From NCBI GenBank assembly GCA_021838985.1, contig JAKCCC010000043.1, positions 1-9,536 on the forward strand: a DNA stretch of 9,536 nucleotides, written 5' to 3'. Below are positions 1 through 5,886 of this stretch, piece after piece (position 1 is the stretch's first letter; every line of letters begins with the position of its first letter). Both the position numbers and the translations under genes were made by a program. The DNA comes from Planctomycetota bacterium. GTDB lineage: Bacteria > Planctomycetota > Phycisphaerae > WQYP01. The notes beneath the pieces were generated by a model. The model was given only the letters and a program-made list of their open reading frames with translations, did not search any database and was not told the origin of the DNA.

Positions 1-7
1 CCAGCGC

Positions 8-35
8 GGGTCGCCGTGGCGACTAAACTCCGCCG
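8..35. repeat. GTCGCC/GGCGAC palindromic repeat, copy 1
   Basis: GTCGCC (10-15) and GGCGAC (18-23) form a 6-bp inverted repeat around a 2-nt centre, preceded by GG and followed after four bases by CTCCGCCG (28-35). The same arrangement recurs at 3667-3695, and related arms occur at 68-81, 3375-3402 and 8945-8962. All lie outside genes or in a gene's extreme 3' tail, so this looks like a dispersed REP-like element. Family and function are unknown. Confidence 0.5.
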
Positions 36-67
36 ACAACCGAAATGTATAGTCCGCGCGTCGAAGA

Positions 68-81
68 GTCGCCGGGGTGAT
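68..81. repeat. GTCGCC repeat, degenerate copy 2
   Basis: GTCGCC-GG-GGTGAT: the left arm and centre match the copy at 3667-3680 exactly, while the right arm differs at two positions (GGTGAT for GGCGAC). It is followed by CTCTGCCGG, resembling the CTCCGCCG that trails the better copies. The rest of 82-257 holds no gene or structure I can support; the reading frames there have no recognisable protein features. Confidence 0.3.
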
Positions 82-257
82 CTCTGCCGGGGGTAACGCC
101 CCGCCGAACATCGCCATCCTTGCTACGAAAGAAATCTCCGTGTCGTGCGAAGAAATACCCAGGTTGTGACACCGAAGGGTGCCTGGCAGACTTGGCGCCG
201 GCGCGCCACATCTGTCTTGCACCCCCCCTACAGAACGGCCAAGTCAGTATTGACTGC

Positions 258-282
258 GGATCACTCTGATCCATGGTACAAT
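258..282 (+). promoter_or_regulatory. Candidate extended -10 promoter and operator-like dyad for doxX
   Basis: TACAAT at 277-282 matches five of six bases of the sigma-70 -10 consensus and is preceded by TG at 274-275, giving an extended -10 element. Immediately upstream lies a perfect inverted repeat, GGATCA-CTC-TGATCC (258-272), where a repressor could block polymerase. A TTGACT at 250-255 is a good -35 hexamer, but its 21-bp spacer is too long for standard use. The predicted transcript would start near 289 and give a leader of about 29 nt. This is inference from position and consensus only. Confidence 0.4.
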
Positions 283-317
283 TTCGGGCATAGGCAGGAT
301 GTGAAAGGAGCTGCGTT

Positions 318-863
318 ATGGTCTGTTGTTTCACCACTGATAAAAATGCGGGGAACTGCGGGTTTGCGACCAGCCTGGGGCTGCTGCTGGTCCGCCTGGC
401 CTTGGGGGCCATTTTTATTTATTACGGTGGCCAGCATTTGTTCGGTCTGTTCGGTGGCCGAGGTCTTCATGCGTTCGCCAAATCCATGTTCACGGTGCCG
501 CCGCTGCTGCCTACGACTCCGGCCTCGGCGCCCATCGCCAGCGGAGCGCACACCGTTTTATTTTCGCCGCTGGTATGGGCGGCTTTATCCGCGTGCACGG
601 AATTTTTCGGGGGTATCTTGCTTCTGGTAGGACTGCTGGCGCGGGTGATAAGCATTCCGATTATCGTGGACATGATTGTCGCCTTGTGGATATACCGTGC
701 CGAAGGATTTGGCGGCTATGATTTCAATGTGGCATTGATCGCGATGGCCGCATTGGTGCTACTCGCGGGGCCGGGGATGATATCGCTGGATCGGCTGGTA
801 TTTCGGCGGGGTTTGTGGTCGTACGGTCCCCAGCCGGTGGATACGCCGGCGGAAAGGAAGTAA
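318..863 (+). CDS. DoxX family integral membrane protein
   Basis: A 181-residue membrane protein of the DoxX/DoxD-like family. Members are small four-helix proteins; some are linked to quinol oxidation or redox stress, but most have no assigned reaction. Hydrophobic segments lie at about residues 18-38, 82-107, 108-127 and 137-154. The first ends in the family-typical G-x-x-H-L-F turn (YYGGQHLFG, 35-43), and the second carries the E-x-x-G-G-x-x-L-x-x-G pattern (from E95) usual in DoxX. A long loop (about 52-80), rich in Pro and Ala, separates helices 1 and 2. The start is secure: AAAGGAG at 304-310 lies 7 nt before ATG 318. No partner gene (oxidase or thioredoxin) is adjacent on the same strand, so its specific role cannot be read from context. 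Confidence 0.85.
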   Translation: MVCCFTTDKNAGNCGFATSLGLLLVRLALGAIFIYYGGQHLFGLFGGRGLHAFAKSMFTVPPLLPTTPASAPIASGAHTVLFSPLVWAALSACTEFFGGILLLVGLLARVISIPIIVDMIVALWIYRAEGFGGYDFNVALIAMAALVLLAGPGMISLDRLVFRRGLWSYGPQPVDTPAERK

Positions 864-1040
864 ATGGTAAATCACCTGCCCGGTCTCGACTGCGTTGAGA
901 CGGAACCGTCGAACAGGTGCACAGAAGACTGCCAGAGGATGCGGGCCGAACGGGAATAGTTGGCTCTTCCGCCCCAGCCCTATTTGCGCTCCTGATCGCC
1001 TGCTCAAAATTCTCCTGCTCTATGTCGGCTTGGCCGAGAT
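864..1040. other. Gene-free spacer with nested inverted repeats
   Basis: No coding region is supported here. CACCTG (873-878) pairs with CAGGTG (914-919) and encloses GTCTC (883-887)/GAGAC (897-901). An alternative hairpin, GACGG-AA-CCGTC (899-910), shares bases with the second arm, so the two inner hairpins exclude each other. There is no T-run, so an intrinsic terminator for doxX is not evident. The remainder leads into the tRNA gene. Confidence 0.25.
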
Positions 1041-1113
1041 GGGGACGTAGCTCAATTGGGAGAGCACTGCCTTTGCAAGGCAGGGGTTGCCGGTTCGATC
1101 CCGGTCGTCTCCA
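1041..1113 (+). tRNA. tRNA-Ala (anticodon TGC)
   Basis: A complete 73-nt cloverleaf. The acceptor stem GGGGACG (1041-1047) pairs with CGTCTCC (1106-1112), with one G-U pair and discriminator A at 1113. The D stem is GCTC/GAGC (1050-1053, 1062-1065). The anticodon stem CTGCC/GGCAG (1067-1071, 1079-1083) encloses the loop TTTGCAA, giving anticodon TGC at 1074-1076, which reads GCN alanine codons. The T arm GCCGG-TTCGATC-CCGGT (1089-1105) has the standard TTCGA motif. The 3' CCA is not encoded (ACG follows). A restriction-modification module begins about 130 bp downstream, consistent with tRNA genes being insertion sites, but no duplicated 3' tRNA end was found. Confidence 0.97.
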
Positions 1114-1200
1114 CGTATGGAAATCCGGTATAGTGTGCCGGCGCTGCTCTGGCGGCTCACCCGGCCGCTAGCGTGGATACACTCAGGCCAAGGCAAGATG

Positions 1201-1240
1201 AAAAGGAGGCCGACTTCCAATGGACCTCGGAGCGTTGTAG
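1201..1240 (+). promoter_or_regulatory. Strong RBS with six-codon leader ORF abutting the methyltransferase
   Basis: AAGGAGG (1203-1209) is the best Shine-Dalgarno sequence in this part of the window. It lies 10 nt before ATG 1220, which opens a mini-ORF reading MDLGAL and stopping at TAG 1238-1240. The stop directly abuts GTG 1241 in the same frame as the methyltransferase, whose other possible start is ATG 1250. The arrangement suggests translational coupling or a leader peptide limiting methylase synthesis. Alternatively, the original start was ATG 1220 and an amber codon arose. The sequence alone cannot separate these. Confidence 0.45.
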
Positions 1241-1249
1241 GTGGGTCTG

Positions 1250-2119
1250 ATGACAACACAGCCATCCCTCTTCTTTCCGCCCTTGGACAGCATTGTAAAT
1301 GTTGCCAGCGTGCCCAAGCGTAGTGTGTTCCGATACCCGGGGGGCAAAACCTGGCTGGTTCCCCAGATCCGGCGTTGGTTGGCGTCGCTAGCCTCCCCTC
1401 CTCGGTTATTCCTCGAGCCTTTCGCCGGCGGTGGTATTATCGGCCTTACGGTGGCGTTTGAAGGTCTGGCGGGACGTGTACTTCTCGTCGAACGGGACCC
1501 TGATGTTGGCGCCGTTTGGCGCGTCATCCTGAATGGCAAAGCAACGCGCCTCGCTCAGCGAATTCGGGAGTTCTCGCTCACGCCCGCCGGTGTCCACAAA
1601 GCCCTTGCCACTCGCCCGCGCACGCTCTTGGATCGAGCATTCCTAACGCTGTTGCGGAACCGGGTACAACATGGTGGCATTATGGCCCCGGGCGCGAGTG
1701 TGATGAGAGAAGGCGAAAATGGAAAAGGCATCGGATCACGTTGGTACCCCGCGACCATTGCCCGCCGCATCCGGGAGATCTCCGAGCGGCGGGATCGCAT
1801 TGGGTTTCAGCAGGCTGACGCGTTCGCCATGATTAGTTTCTACAGTCGAGCACAAAATATTGCGCTGTTCATTGATCCACCGTACACGGTTGCGGGAAAA
1901 AGACTTTACCGCTTTTCCGAAGTGGACCACCCCCGGTTGTTCCGTCTCATGCGGGATGTTCGCGGTGATTTTCTCATGACCTACGACGACACGCCGGAAG
2001 TCCGACACTGGGCGGCAGAGTGTGGCTTCGACACCGCCAGAGTAGCCATGAAAAGCCGACAACACGCGGAGAAATATGAGCTGCTGCTCGGCAGGAACCT
2101 AGCCTGGGCTCGGGGATGA
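1250..2119 (+). CDS. D12-class adenine-N6 DNA methyltransferase (modification enzyme of an RM pair)
   Basis: About 289 residues, typical for Dam/DpnM-like (MethyltransfD12) enzymes, which transfer a methyl group from S-adenosylmethionine to the N6 of adenine in a specific DNA site. Motifs appear in the class order: FRYPGGK (27-33, SAM-binding N-terminal motif), FLEPFAGGG (54-62, motif I), the acidic LVERD end of the next strand (79-83), the NRVQHGG segment (137-143, family R-x-x-x-x-G), and DPPY (209-212, catalytic motif IV, the adenine-type tetrapeptide). The start is uncertain: ATG 1250 has AGGTGG at 1239-1244, while GTG 1241 (three codons longer) has GGAG at 1229-1232. The stop lies 21 bp inside the convergent NotI-like endonuclease gene, the usual layout of a type II RM pair, so its job is presumably self-protection. 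An orphan methylase is less likely. Confidence 0.9.
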   Translation: MTTQPSLFFPPLDSIVNVASVPKRSVFRYPGGKTWLVPQIRRWLASLASPPRLFLEPFAGGGIIGLTVAFEGLAGRVLLVERDPDVGAVWRVILNGKATRLAQRIREFSLTPAGVHKALATRPRTLLDRAFLTLLRNRVQHGGIMAPGASVMREGENGKGIGSRWYPATIARRIREISERRDRIGFQQADAFAMISFYSRAQNIALFIDPPYTVAGKRLYRFSEVDHPRLFRLMRDVRGDFLMTYDDTPEVRHWAAECGFDTARVAMKSRQHAEKYELLLGRNLAWARG

Positions 2120-3124
2120 TTTGTTGCGTCTGTTTATAGCCTTGGTCCCATTTTCGAGCTTTTCGACAATCTTTGCCTCAAACTCGGCCAAGGAAACGGG
2201 ATCGCCACCGGTGAGTCCCTCCACCGCCCGCTCCAGGGTGACGTGGTGTGGCGTACCCATCACCAGCTTCGCCGGTTGAACCGTTTCATCAAAACTTGCG
2301 GCAAACCAGGCAATGTCGGCGTTGGAAGGGTCGGAAACCGCTTGCATTGGTCCAAGGTTTCGGAAAAATGCCGCGTCCACAACGACGGCCATCTTCTTGC
2401 CCCATCGCCGTAAAGTCGGCACTTTAATCTGGAGCTGTGGCATAAGCCGCTTGGGACCACTGCTACGGTAGTCCGGTCTACGCACGCGATCAGGAAACGG
2501 CAGGCCGGCGCCTCGATAATTGCGGATGTGCTCGAAGAGCAAGCGCATCTTTTCTCCCGAAAAATAGACAGCCTGAATCTCAAGCGCACACCAGCGCATG
2601 GGTAAAGCGGTTGGATGCACGAGTACACAGTCGATGTTTCCTACGTCCTCCCGCCCTGCCCCTCGCATTGCGCGGCGTTCATCCGACGCCGGTCCCTTTC
2701 TCCCGGTTGGGACCAATTGCGGGCGCTGGAGAAATCGTATTTCCTCCACCACGCAGGGTTGGTTGGTGCCGAGCAACGCGCCCCCAACTGCACGGTAGGC
2801 CGTCTCGGCTTGGTGAAAACGCGAAGGACACACCACACGCAGATCGCCATCCTGGCCGAGAACGGCCTCTGCCGAACCATCTTCACCGGCCATCCCAAAT
2901 AACCGCAGCGAACAAACGCCACCTTTCTTCCAGCAGGGTCGTGGTTGAGCGGGCCGGCTTAGGAAAGGACATATCGGGCCAGGATGGCTATTGTGCCCCA
3001 TCGCCATCTCCGCCAATCGCTGGCGTTCAGCGCCGTTGAGCCGTATAAAGGACTTCCCGTACCATTCCCCAATTCCGAATCTGGGTGCCGGTTCAGGTGC
3101 GGCTATGGCTCTTGTCGTTGGCAA
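2099..3124 (-). CDS. NotI-like type II restriction endonuclease
   Basis: A 341-residue protein that I recognise as a relative of restriction endonuclease NotI from remembered sequence features. NotI-family enzymes cut double-stranded DNA, using a PD-(D/E)XK-type core plus an N-terminal Cys4 iron site. Visible here are an N-terminal GEWYGKSF segment (19-26); four cysteines at 52 (CPFL), 64, 71 (GGVC) and 99 (VVCPSR), placed as in the NotI metal site; and a catalytic region with D165 (NIDCVLVH) and the LEIQ strand (E182, Q184), the E-x-Q variant of the PD-(D/E)XK motif. The C-terminal half has KRLMPQL and WGKKMAVVVD segments. The start is TTG 3124: AGAGG lies 9 nt upstream, an in-frame TGA lies just before it, and the family N-terminus (from about residue 17) would be lost with the internal ATGs at residues 40/42. 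It converges on the methyltransferase. Family assignment is confident; the target sequence is unknown. Confidence 0.85.
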   Translation of the reverse strand: MPTTRAIAAPEPAPRFGIGEWYGKSFIRLNGAERQRLAEMAMGHNSHPGPICPFLSRPAQPRPCWKKGGVCSLRLFGMAGEDGSAEAVLGQDGDLRVVCPSRFHQAETAYRAVGGALLGTNQPCVVEEIRFLQRPQLVPTGRKGPASDERRAMRGAGREDVGNIDCVLVHPTALPMRWCALEIQAVYFSGEKMRLLFEHIRNYRGAGLPFPDRVRRPDYRSSGPKRLMPQLQIKVPTLRRWGKKMAVVVDAAFFRNLGPMQAVSDPSNADIAWFAASFDETVQPAKLVMGTPHHVTLERAVEGLTGGDPVSLAEFEAKIVEKLENGTKAINRRNKSSPSPG

Positions 3125-3159
3125 TGTTAATGGCCTCTTTCACACTGGACCACGCCGGA

Positions 3160-3188
3160 ATATTACCCGGAGAGTGCCGTAAAGTCAC
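3160..3188 (-). promoter_or_regulatory. Candidate sigma-70 promoter for the NotI-like endonuclease
   Basis: Read on the - strand, GTGACT (3188-3183) and TAATAT (3165-3160) each match four of six consensus bases and are separated by exactly 17 nt. The predicted start near 3153 would give a leader of about 29 nt ahead of the TTG start at 3124. The modest hexamers would fit weak expression of a toxic nuclease. This is consensus matching only. Confidence 0.35.
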
Positions 3189-3345
3189 CGACAGGCCGGC
3201 GCTGCCGTCTTGGTTTTAAACAAAGACCCACGCGTAGACGGTATCCGCGGGGCCAATTTATCGTTCGTAAACTGGGGCTAATGCATTGTCAAACGACAAA
3301 ATTCGAGTTGGAGAAAGAGCCTCAGACTTGCCACCGAACCCGCAG

Positions 3346-3365
3346 CACCGGCCTTCAGGCCGGTG
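3346..3365. repeat. Perfect 8-bp hairpin
   Basis: CACCGGCC (3346-3353) and GGCCGGTG (3358-3365) form a perfect 8-bp stem with a TTCA loop. No T-run follows on either strand, so it is not a standard intrinsic terminator. It sits 6 bp before the longer hairpin at 3371-3406, and the sequence CCGGTGAAC after it (3360-3368) recurs at 3403-3411. Confidence 0.5.
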
Positions 3366-3370
3366 AACCT

Positions 3371-3406
3371 CCGGGTCGCCGTAGCGAGCCGCCCACGGCG
3401 ACCCGG
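3371..3406. repeat. Perfect 12-bp inverted repeat containing GTCGCC/GGCGAC (copy 3)
   Basis: CCGGGTCGCCGT (3371-3382) is perfectly complementary to ACGGCGACCCGG (3395-3406), with a 12-nt loop. The stem contains the GTCGCC and GGCGAC arms of the dispersed repeat, here spread apart. The left half plus loop (GGGTCGCCGT then AGCGA) also aligns with copy 1 at 8-22. It is very stable and GC-rich. It has no T-run, so a terminator role is doubtful. Confidence 0.55.
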
Positions 3407-3456
3407 TGAACGGCGGCGGACGGGGTACCCGAAAGTTAAGCGGTGACAGAGCACTA

Positions 3457-3474
3457 GAGCGTGTTATGAACTTT
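3457..3474 (+). repeat. MITE left terminal inverted repeat
   Basis: An 18-bp end, identical to the reverse complement of 3601-3618 and preceded by TA. Confidence 0.8.
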
Positions 3475-3600
3475 CAGGCGTCACAGTCACCAAAACGCCG
3501 GAAACTCAGATGTTTTAATTTGCAACGCCCCTGCCGGCAATGGGTGCATGGCTCTACGAACGCACAAAACCCGCTCTGGACGTGGAAAAACGCAGGCTTC

Positions 3601-3618
3601 AAAGTTCATAACACGCTC
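3601..3618 (-). repeat. MITE right terminal inverted repeat
   Basis: An 18-bp end in inverted orientation, identical to 3457-3474 and followed by TA. Confidence 0.8.
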
Positions 3619-3627
3619 TAACGGTCT

Positions 3628-3695
3628 CTCGGCGGCGCCGGGCGGCCTGGCAGAAGTCCGCCGAGGGTCGCCGGGGCGACGGAACTGCTCCGCCG
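3628..3695. repeat. Tandem inverted repeats including GTCGCC/GGCGAC copy 4
   Basis: CTCGGCGG (3628-3635) pairs with CCGCCGAG (3658-3665) across a 22-nt loop. It is followed at once by GTCGCC-GG-GGCGAC (3667-3680) and then CTCCGCCG (3688-3695). The second unit reproduces the layout of copy 1 at 8-35. The cluster starts 9 bp after the MITE's right end, so this intergenic region is a collection of repeat elements. Confidence 0.5.
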
Positions 3696-3763
3696 CGGCG
3701 CGGACCGGGATAACGTGCAGCGCCGCCTCGAGTGCCTCCGCCCACCAAATCCGGCCACATCCC

Positions 3764-3792
3764 TTGACGTAGTGGGAGACCGGCATCAGAAT
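3764..3792 (+). promoter_or_regulatory. Candidate sigma-70 promoter for the NagB-LmbE fusion gene
   Basis: TTGACG (3764-3769, five of six -35 consensus bases) and CAGAAT (3787-3792, four of six -10 bases) are separated by exactly 17 nt. The predicted start near 3799 leaves a leader of about 80 nt before ATG 3881. No clear operator dyad was seen in the leader. This is consensus matching only. Confidence 0.4.
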
Positions 3793-3880
3793 CCAGAGGG
3801 ATAAGCAAAACGCCGCAAGATTCACCGTCGACGTGGAGCCGTGATCGTGCAGCGTAAAGCGGCCTGCTTTGAGAACAACC

Positions 3881-5830
3881 ATGCCTGACCGTGACCTGAC
3901 CCCAATCGATGGAAATGAGGCGATGTACGAACGCCTCCCGGTGAAAGTGTTTCCCCGCGCCGCCGAGGCCAGCCGTGCGGTGGCGGGCAAGATCGCCGAA
4001 CTGATTCGCAGGAAGCAGGCCGCAGGCCAAAAGTGTGTGCTGGGGTTGGCCACCGGCTCGACGCCGATCGGCGTCTATCGTGAACTGATTCGTCTGCACC
4101 AGGCCGAGGCGCTTAGTCTGGCCAATGTCATCACGTTCAACTTGGATGAATACTTTCCCATGCCGCCGGAGGCGCCGCAGAGCTACCGGCGGTTTATGCA
4201 GGAGAATCTATTCAACCACGTGGATATTCCGCCCGGCAATATTCACATTCCTGACGGTATGCTTCCGCTGGATCAGGTGGCCCAATACTGCCGCGATTAT
4301 GAACAGGCGATTCGCGACGCCGGCGGACTGGATTTGCAAATCCTGGGCATCGGGCGGACCGGCCACATCGGCTTTAATGAACCCGGTTCACGGCTGGAAA
4401 GCCGCACCCGCCTGATCACGCTGGACCGTCTTACCCGTCTGGATGCGGCGAGTGACTTTTTCGGCCAGCAGCATGTGCCGCGGCGCGCCATCACCATGGG
4501 CGTGGCGACGATCCTGGAAGCGCGGCAGATAATCTTACTGGCTTTCGGCGAAGCCAAAGCGTCTGTGATTGCCCAGGCGGTGGAGGGGCCGGTCAGCACC
4601 GTCGTCGCCGCCAGTTATCTGCAGCGCCACCCCGACGTGCAATTCATTCTGGATCGCGCCGCCGCCGCTGAGCTGACGCGGTATAAATGTCCCTGGCTGA
4701 TTGGACCGGTTGACTGGCAGGACCCGCTGATCCGCAAAGCGGTAATCTGGCTTTCGCGGCAGCTCAAAAAAGCGATCCTCAAACTCACGGATGAGGACTA
4801 CAACGAACACGGCCTGCAGGACCTGGTGGCGGAACACGGCCCTGCCTATGAGATCAACCTGAACGTTTTCCGCATGTTGACCCAGAACATCACGGGCTGG
4901 CCGGGCGGCAAGCCGGAGGCGGCGCGACGTCCGGGTGATATCCGCCGGCCGACGGATAATGTTTTTCCCAAACGCGTGCTGGTGTTCAGTCCGCACCCCG
5001 ACGACGATGTGATCAGCATGGGCGGGACGTTGATCCGTCTGGCCGAACAGGGCCATGAAGTGCATGTGGCGTATCAGACCAGCGGCAGCATTGCCGTGTT
5101 TGATTACGATGCGTTGCGCTTCGCGGACTTCGCCGCGGAATTCAACCGGCTGTTTGGGCTTCAAGCGGAGGCCGTTCGCCGTTTGGAGCAGCAGGCGGAA
5201 CAGTTTATCCGCAACAAGAAACCGGCCCAGGAAGATAGCGAACAGCTGCGCGCCATCAAGGCGCTGATCCGGCAGGGGGAAGCCCGTGCCGCCGCCCGGG
5301 TTTGTCAGATTCCGATGGAACGGCTGCATTTTCTGACTCTGCCGTTCTATGAAACCGGCCTGATTCGCAAGAATCCCCTGGGGCCGCGCGACATTGAGTT
5401 GACGGTGCAGGTATTAGAGCGCGTCCAACCGCACCAGATTTATGCGGCGGGCGATCTTTCCGATCCGCACGGCACCCACCGTGTGTGCCTGCAGGCCGTG
5501 CTGGCAGCCCTGGAAAAAGTACGCTCCACGGCGTGGTTTGCCGATTGTGAGGTGTGGCTGTACCGCGGCGCCTGGCAGGAATGGGAGCCGGAGGATATCG
5601 ACATGGCGATTCCGCTAAGCCCGCAGGAGTTGCTACGTAAGCGTGACGCTATTTTCAAACATCAAAGCCAGAAAGATCGGGCCATGTTTCCTGGCAGCGA
5701 TGGCCGCGAATTCTGGCAGCGCGCCGAAGACCGCAACCGCGCCACCGCGGTGCTTTACAATCAGCTCGGCCTGGCCGAATATGAAGCCATCGAAGGCTTT
5801 GTCCGCTGGACCGGGGATACGGAAGCGTGA
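3881..5830 (+). CDS. Glucosamine-6-phosphate deaminase-like / LmbE deacetylase-like fusion protein
   Basis: A 649-residue two-domain cytoplasmic protein closely matching, as I recall it, the NagB-LmbE fusions of Bacteroidetes (such as the B. thetaiotaomicron BT_0258 type). Residues about 10-340 resemble NagB, which converts glucosamine-6-phosphate to fructose-6-phosphate and ammonia: phosphate loop ATGSTP (57-62), NLDEY (87-91, with D89), and GHIGFNEPGS (161-170, with H162 and E167). In E. coli NagB the residue two before that His is the catalytic Asp141; here it is Thr160. A linker (ITGWPGGKP, 337-345) leads to a LmbE/PIG-L N-acetylglucosamine-deacetylase-like domain with the zinc motif HPDDD (372-376) and a later DPHGTH motif (528-533). 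The start at ATG 3881 has only a weak RBS; TTG 3869 and an in-frame ATG near 3923 are alternatives. It probably acts in amino-sugar metabolism, but the exact substrate is unknown. Confidence 0.9.
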   Translation: MPDRDLTPIDGNEAMYERLPVKVFPRAAEASRAVAGKIAELIRRKQAAGQKCVLGLATGSTPIGVYRELIRLHQAEALSLANVITFNLDEYFPMPPEAPQSYRRFMQENLFNHVDIPPGNIHIPDGMLPLDQVAQYCRDYEQAIRDAGGLDLQILGIGRTGHIGFNEPGSRLESRTRLITLDRLTRLDAASDFFGQQHVPRRAITMGVATILEARQIILLAFGEAKASVIAQAVEGPVSTVVAASYLQRHPDVQFILDRAAAAELTRYKCPWLIGPVDWQDPLIRKAVIWLSRQLKKAILKLTDEDYNEHGLQDLVAEHGPAYEINLNVFRMLTQNITGWPGGKPEAARRPGDIRRPTDNVFPKRVLVFSPHPDDDVISMGGTLIRLAEQGHEVHVAYQTSGSIAVFDYDALRFADFAAEFNRLFGLQAEAVRRLEQQAEQFIRNKKPAQEDSEQLRAIKALIRQGEARAAARVCQIPMERLHFLTLPFYETGLIRKNPLGPRDIELTVQVLERVQPHQIYAAGDLSDPHGTHRVCLQAVLAALEKVRSTAWFADCEVWLYRGAWQEWEPEDIDMAIPLSPQELLRKRDAIFKHQSQKDRAMFPGSDGREFWQRAEDRNRATAVLYNQLGLAEYEAIEGFVRWTGDTEA

Positions 5831-5886
5831 TCCCAGCGGGCGGTATAATGACGCTTAAGGTGATGGAATGGCAGCGCTGTGTCGGT

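Larger units (their letters stand above)
3457..3618. mobile_element. 162-bp MITE-like element with perfect 18-bp terminal inverted repeats
   Basis: GAGCGTGTTATGAACTTT (3457-3474) is repeated in perfect inverted orientation at 3601-3618. The element is flanked on both sides by TA (3455-3456 and 3619-3620), as expected for a target-site duplication at a TA dinucleotide. Partial inverted similarity continues a few bases inward. The 126-bp interior encodes no recognisable transposase, so this is a non-autonomous element that would need a transposase from elsewhere. TA-targeting and ends of this type suggest an IS5- or IS630/Tc1-like parent, but the exact family is not established here. It interrupts no gene. 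Confidence 0.8.

Noticed and set aside
250..255. TTGACT as the -35 box for the doxX promoter
   Set aside because: The spacer to TACAAT at 277-282 is 21 bp, too long for a standard sigma-70 promoter. The extended -10 explanation fits better.
1090..3456. Search for a second copy of the tRNA-Ala 3' end as an att repeat
   Set aside because: No match to the T-arm/acceptor sequence was found downstream in the window, so an integrase-type island boundary cannot be claimed.
3487..4053. - strand open frame with a hydrophobic stretch near 3740-3830
   Set aside because: It runs through the MITE terminal repeat and repeat cluster at one end and the antisense of the NagB start at the other, with no recognisable domain. 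A decayed gene fragment is possible, but I cannot support it.
4535..5329. 264-codon - strand open frame
   Set aside because: It lies wholly antisense to the strongly supported NagB-LmbE gene, shows no family motifs, and is expected from GC-rich codon bias on the opposite strand.
5844..5849. Perfect TATAAT hexamer just after the NagB-LmbE stop
   Set aside because: There is no recognisable -35 about 17 bp upstream and no + strand gene downstream; the following sequence is the antisense of the dehydrogenase remnant.
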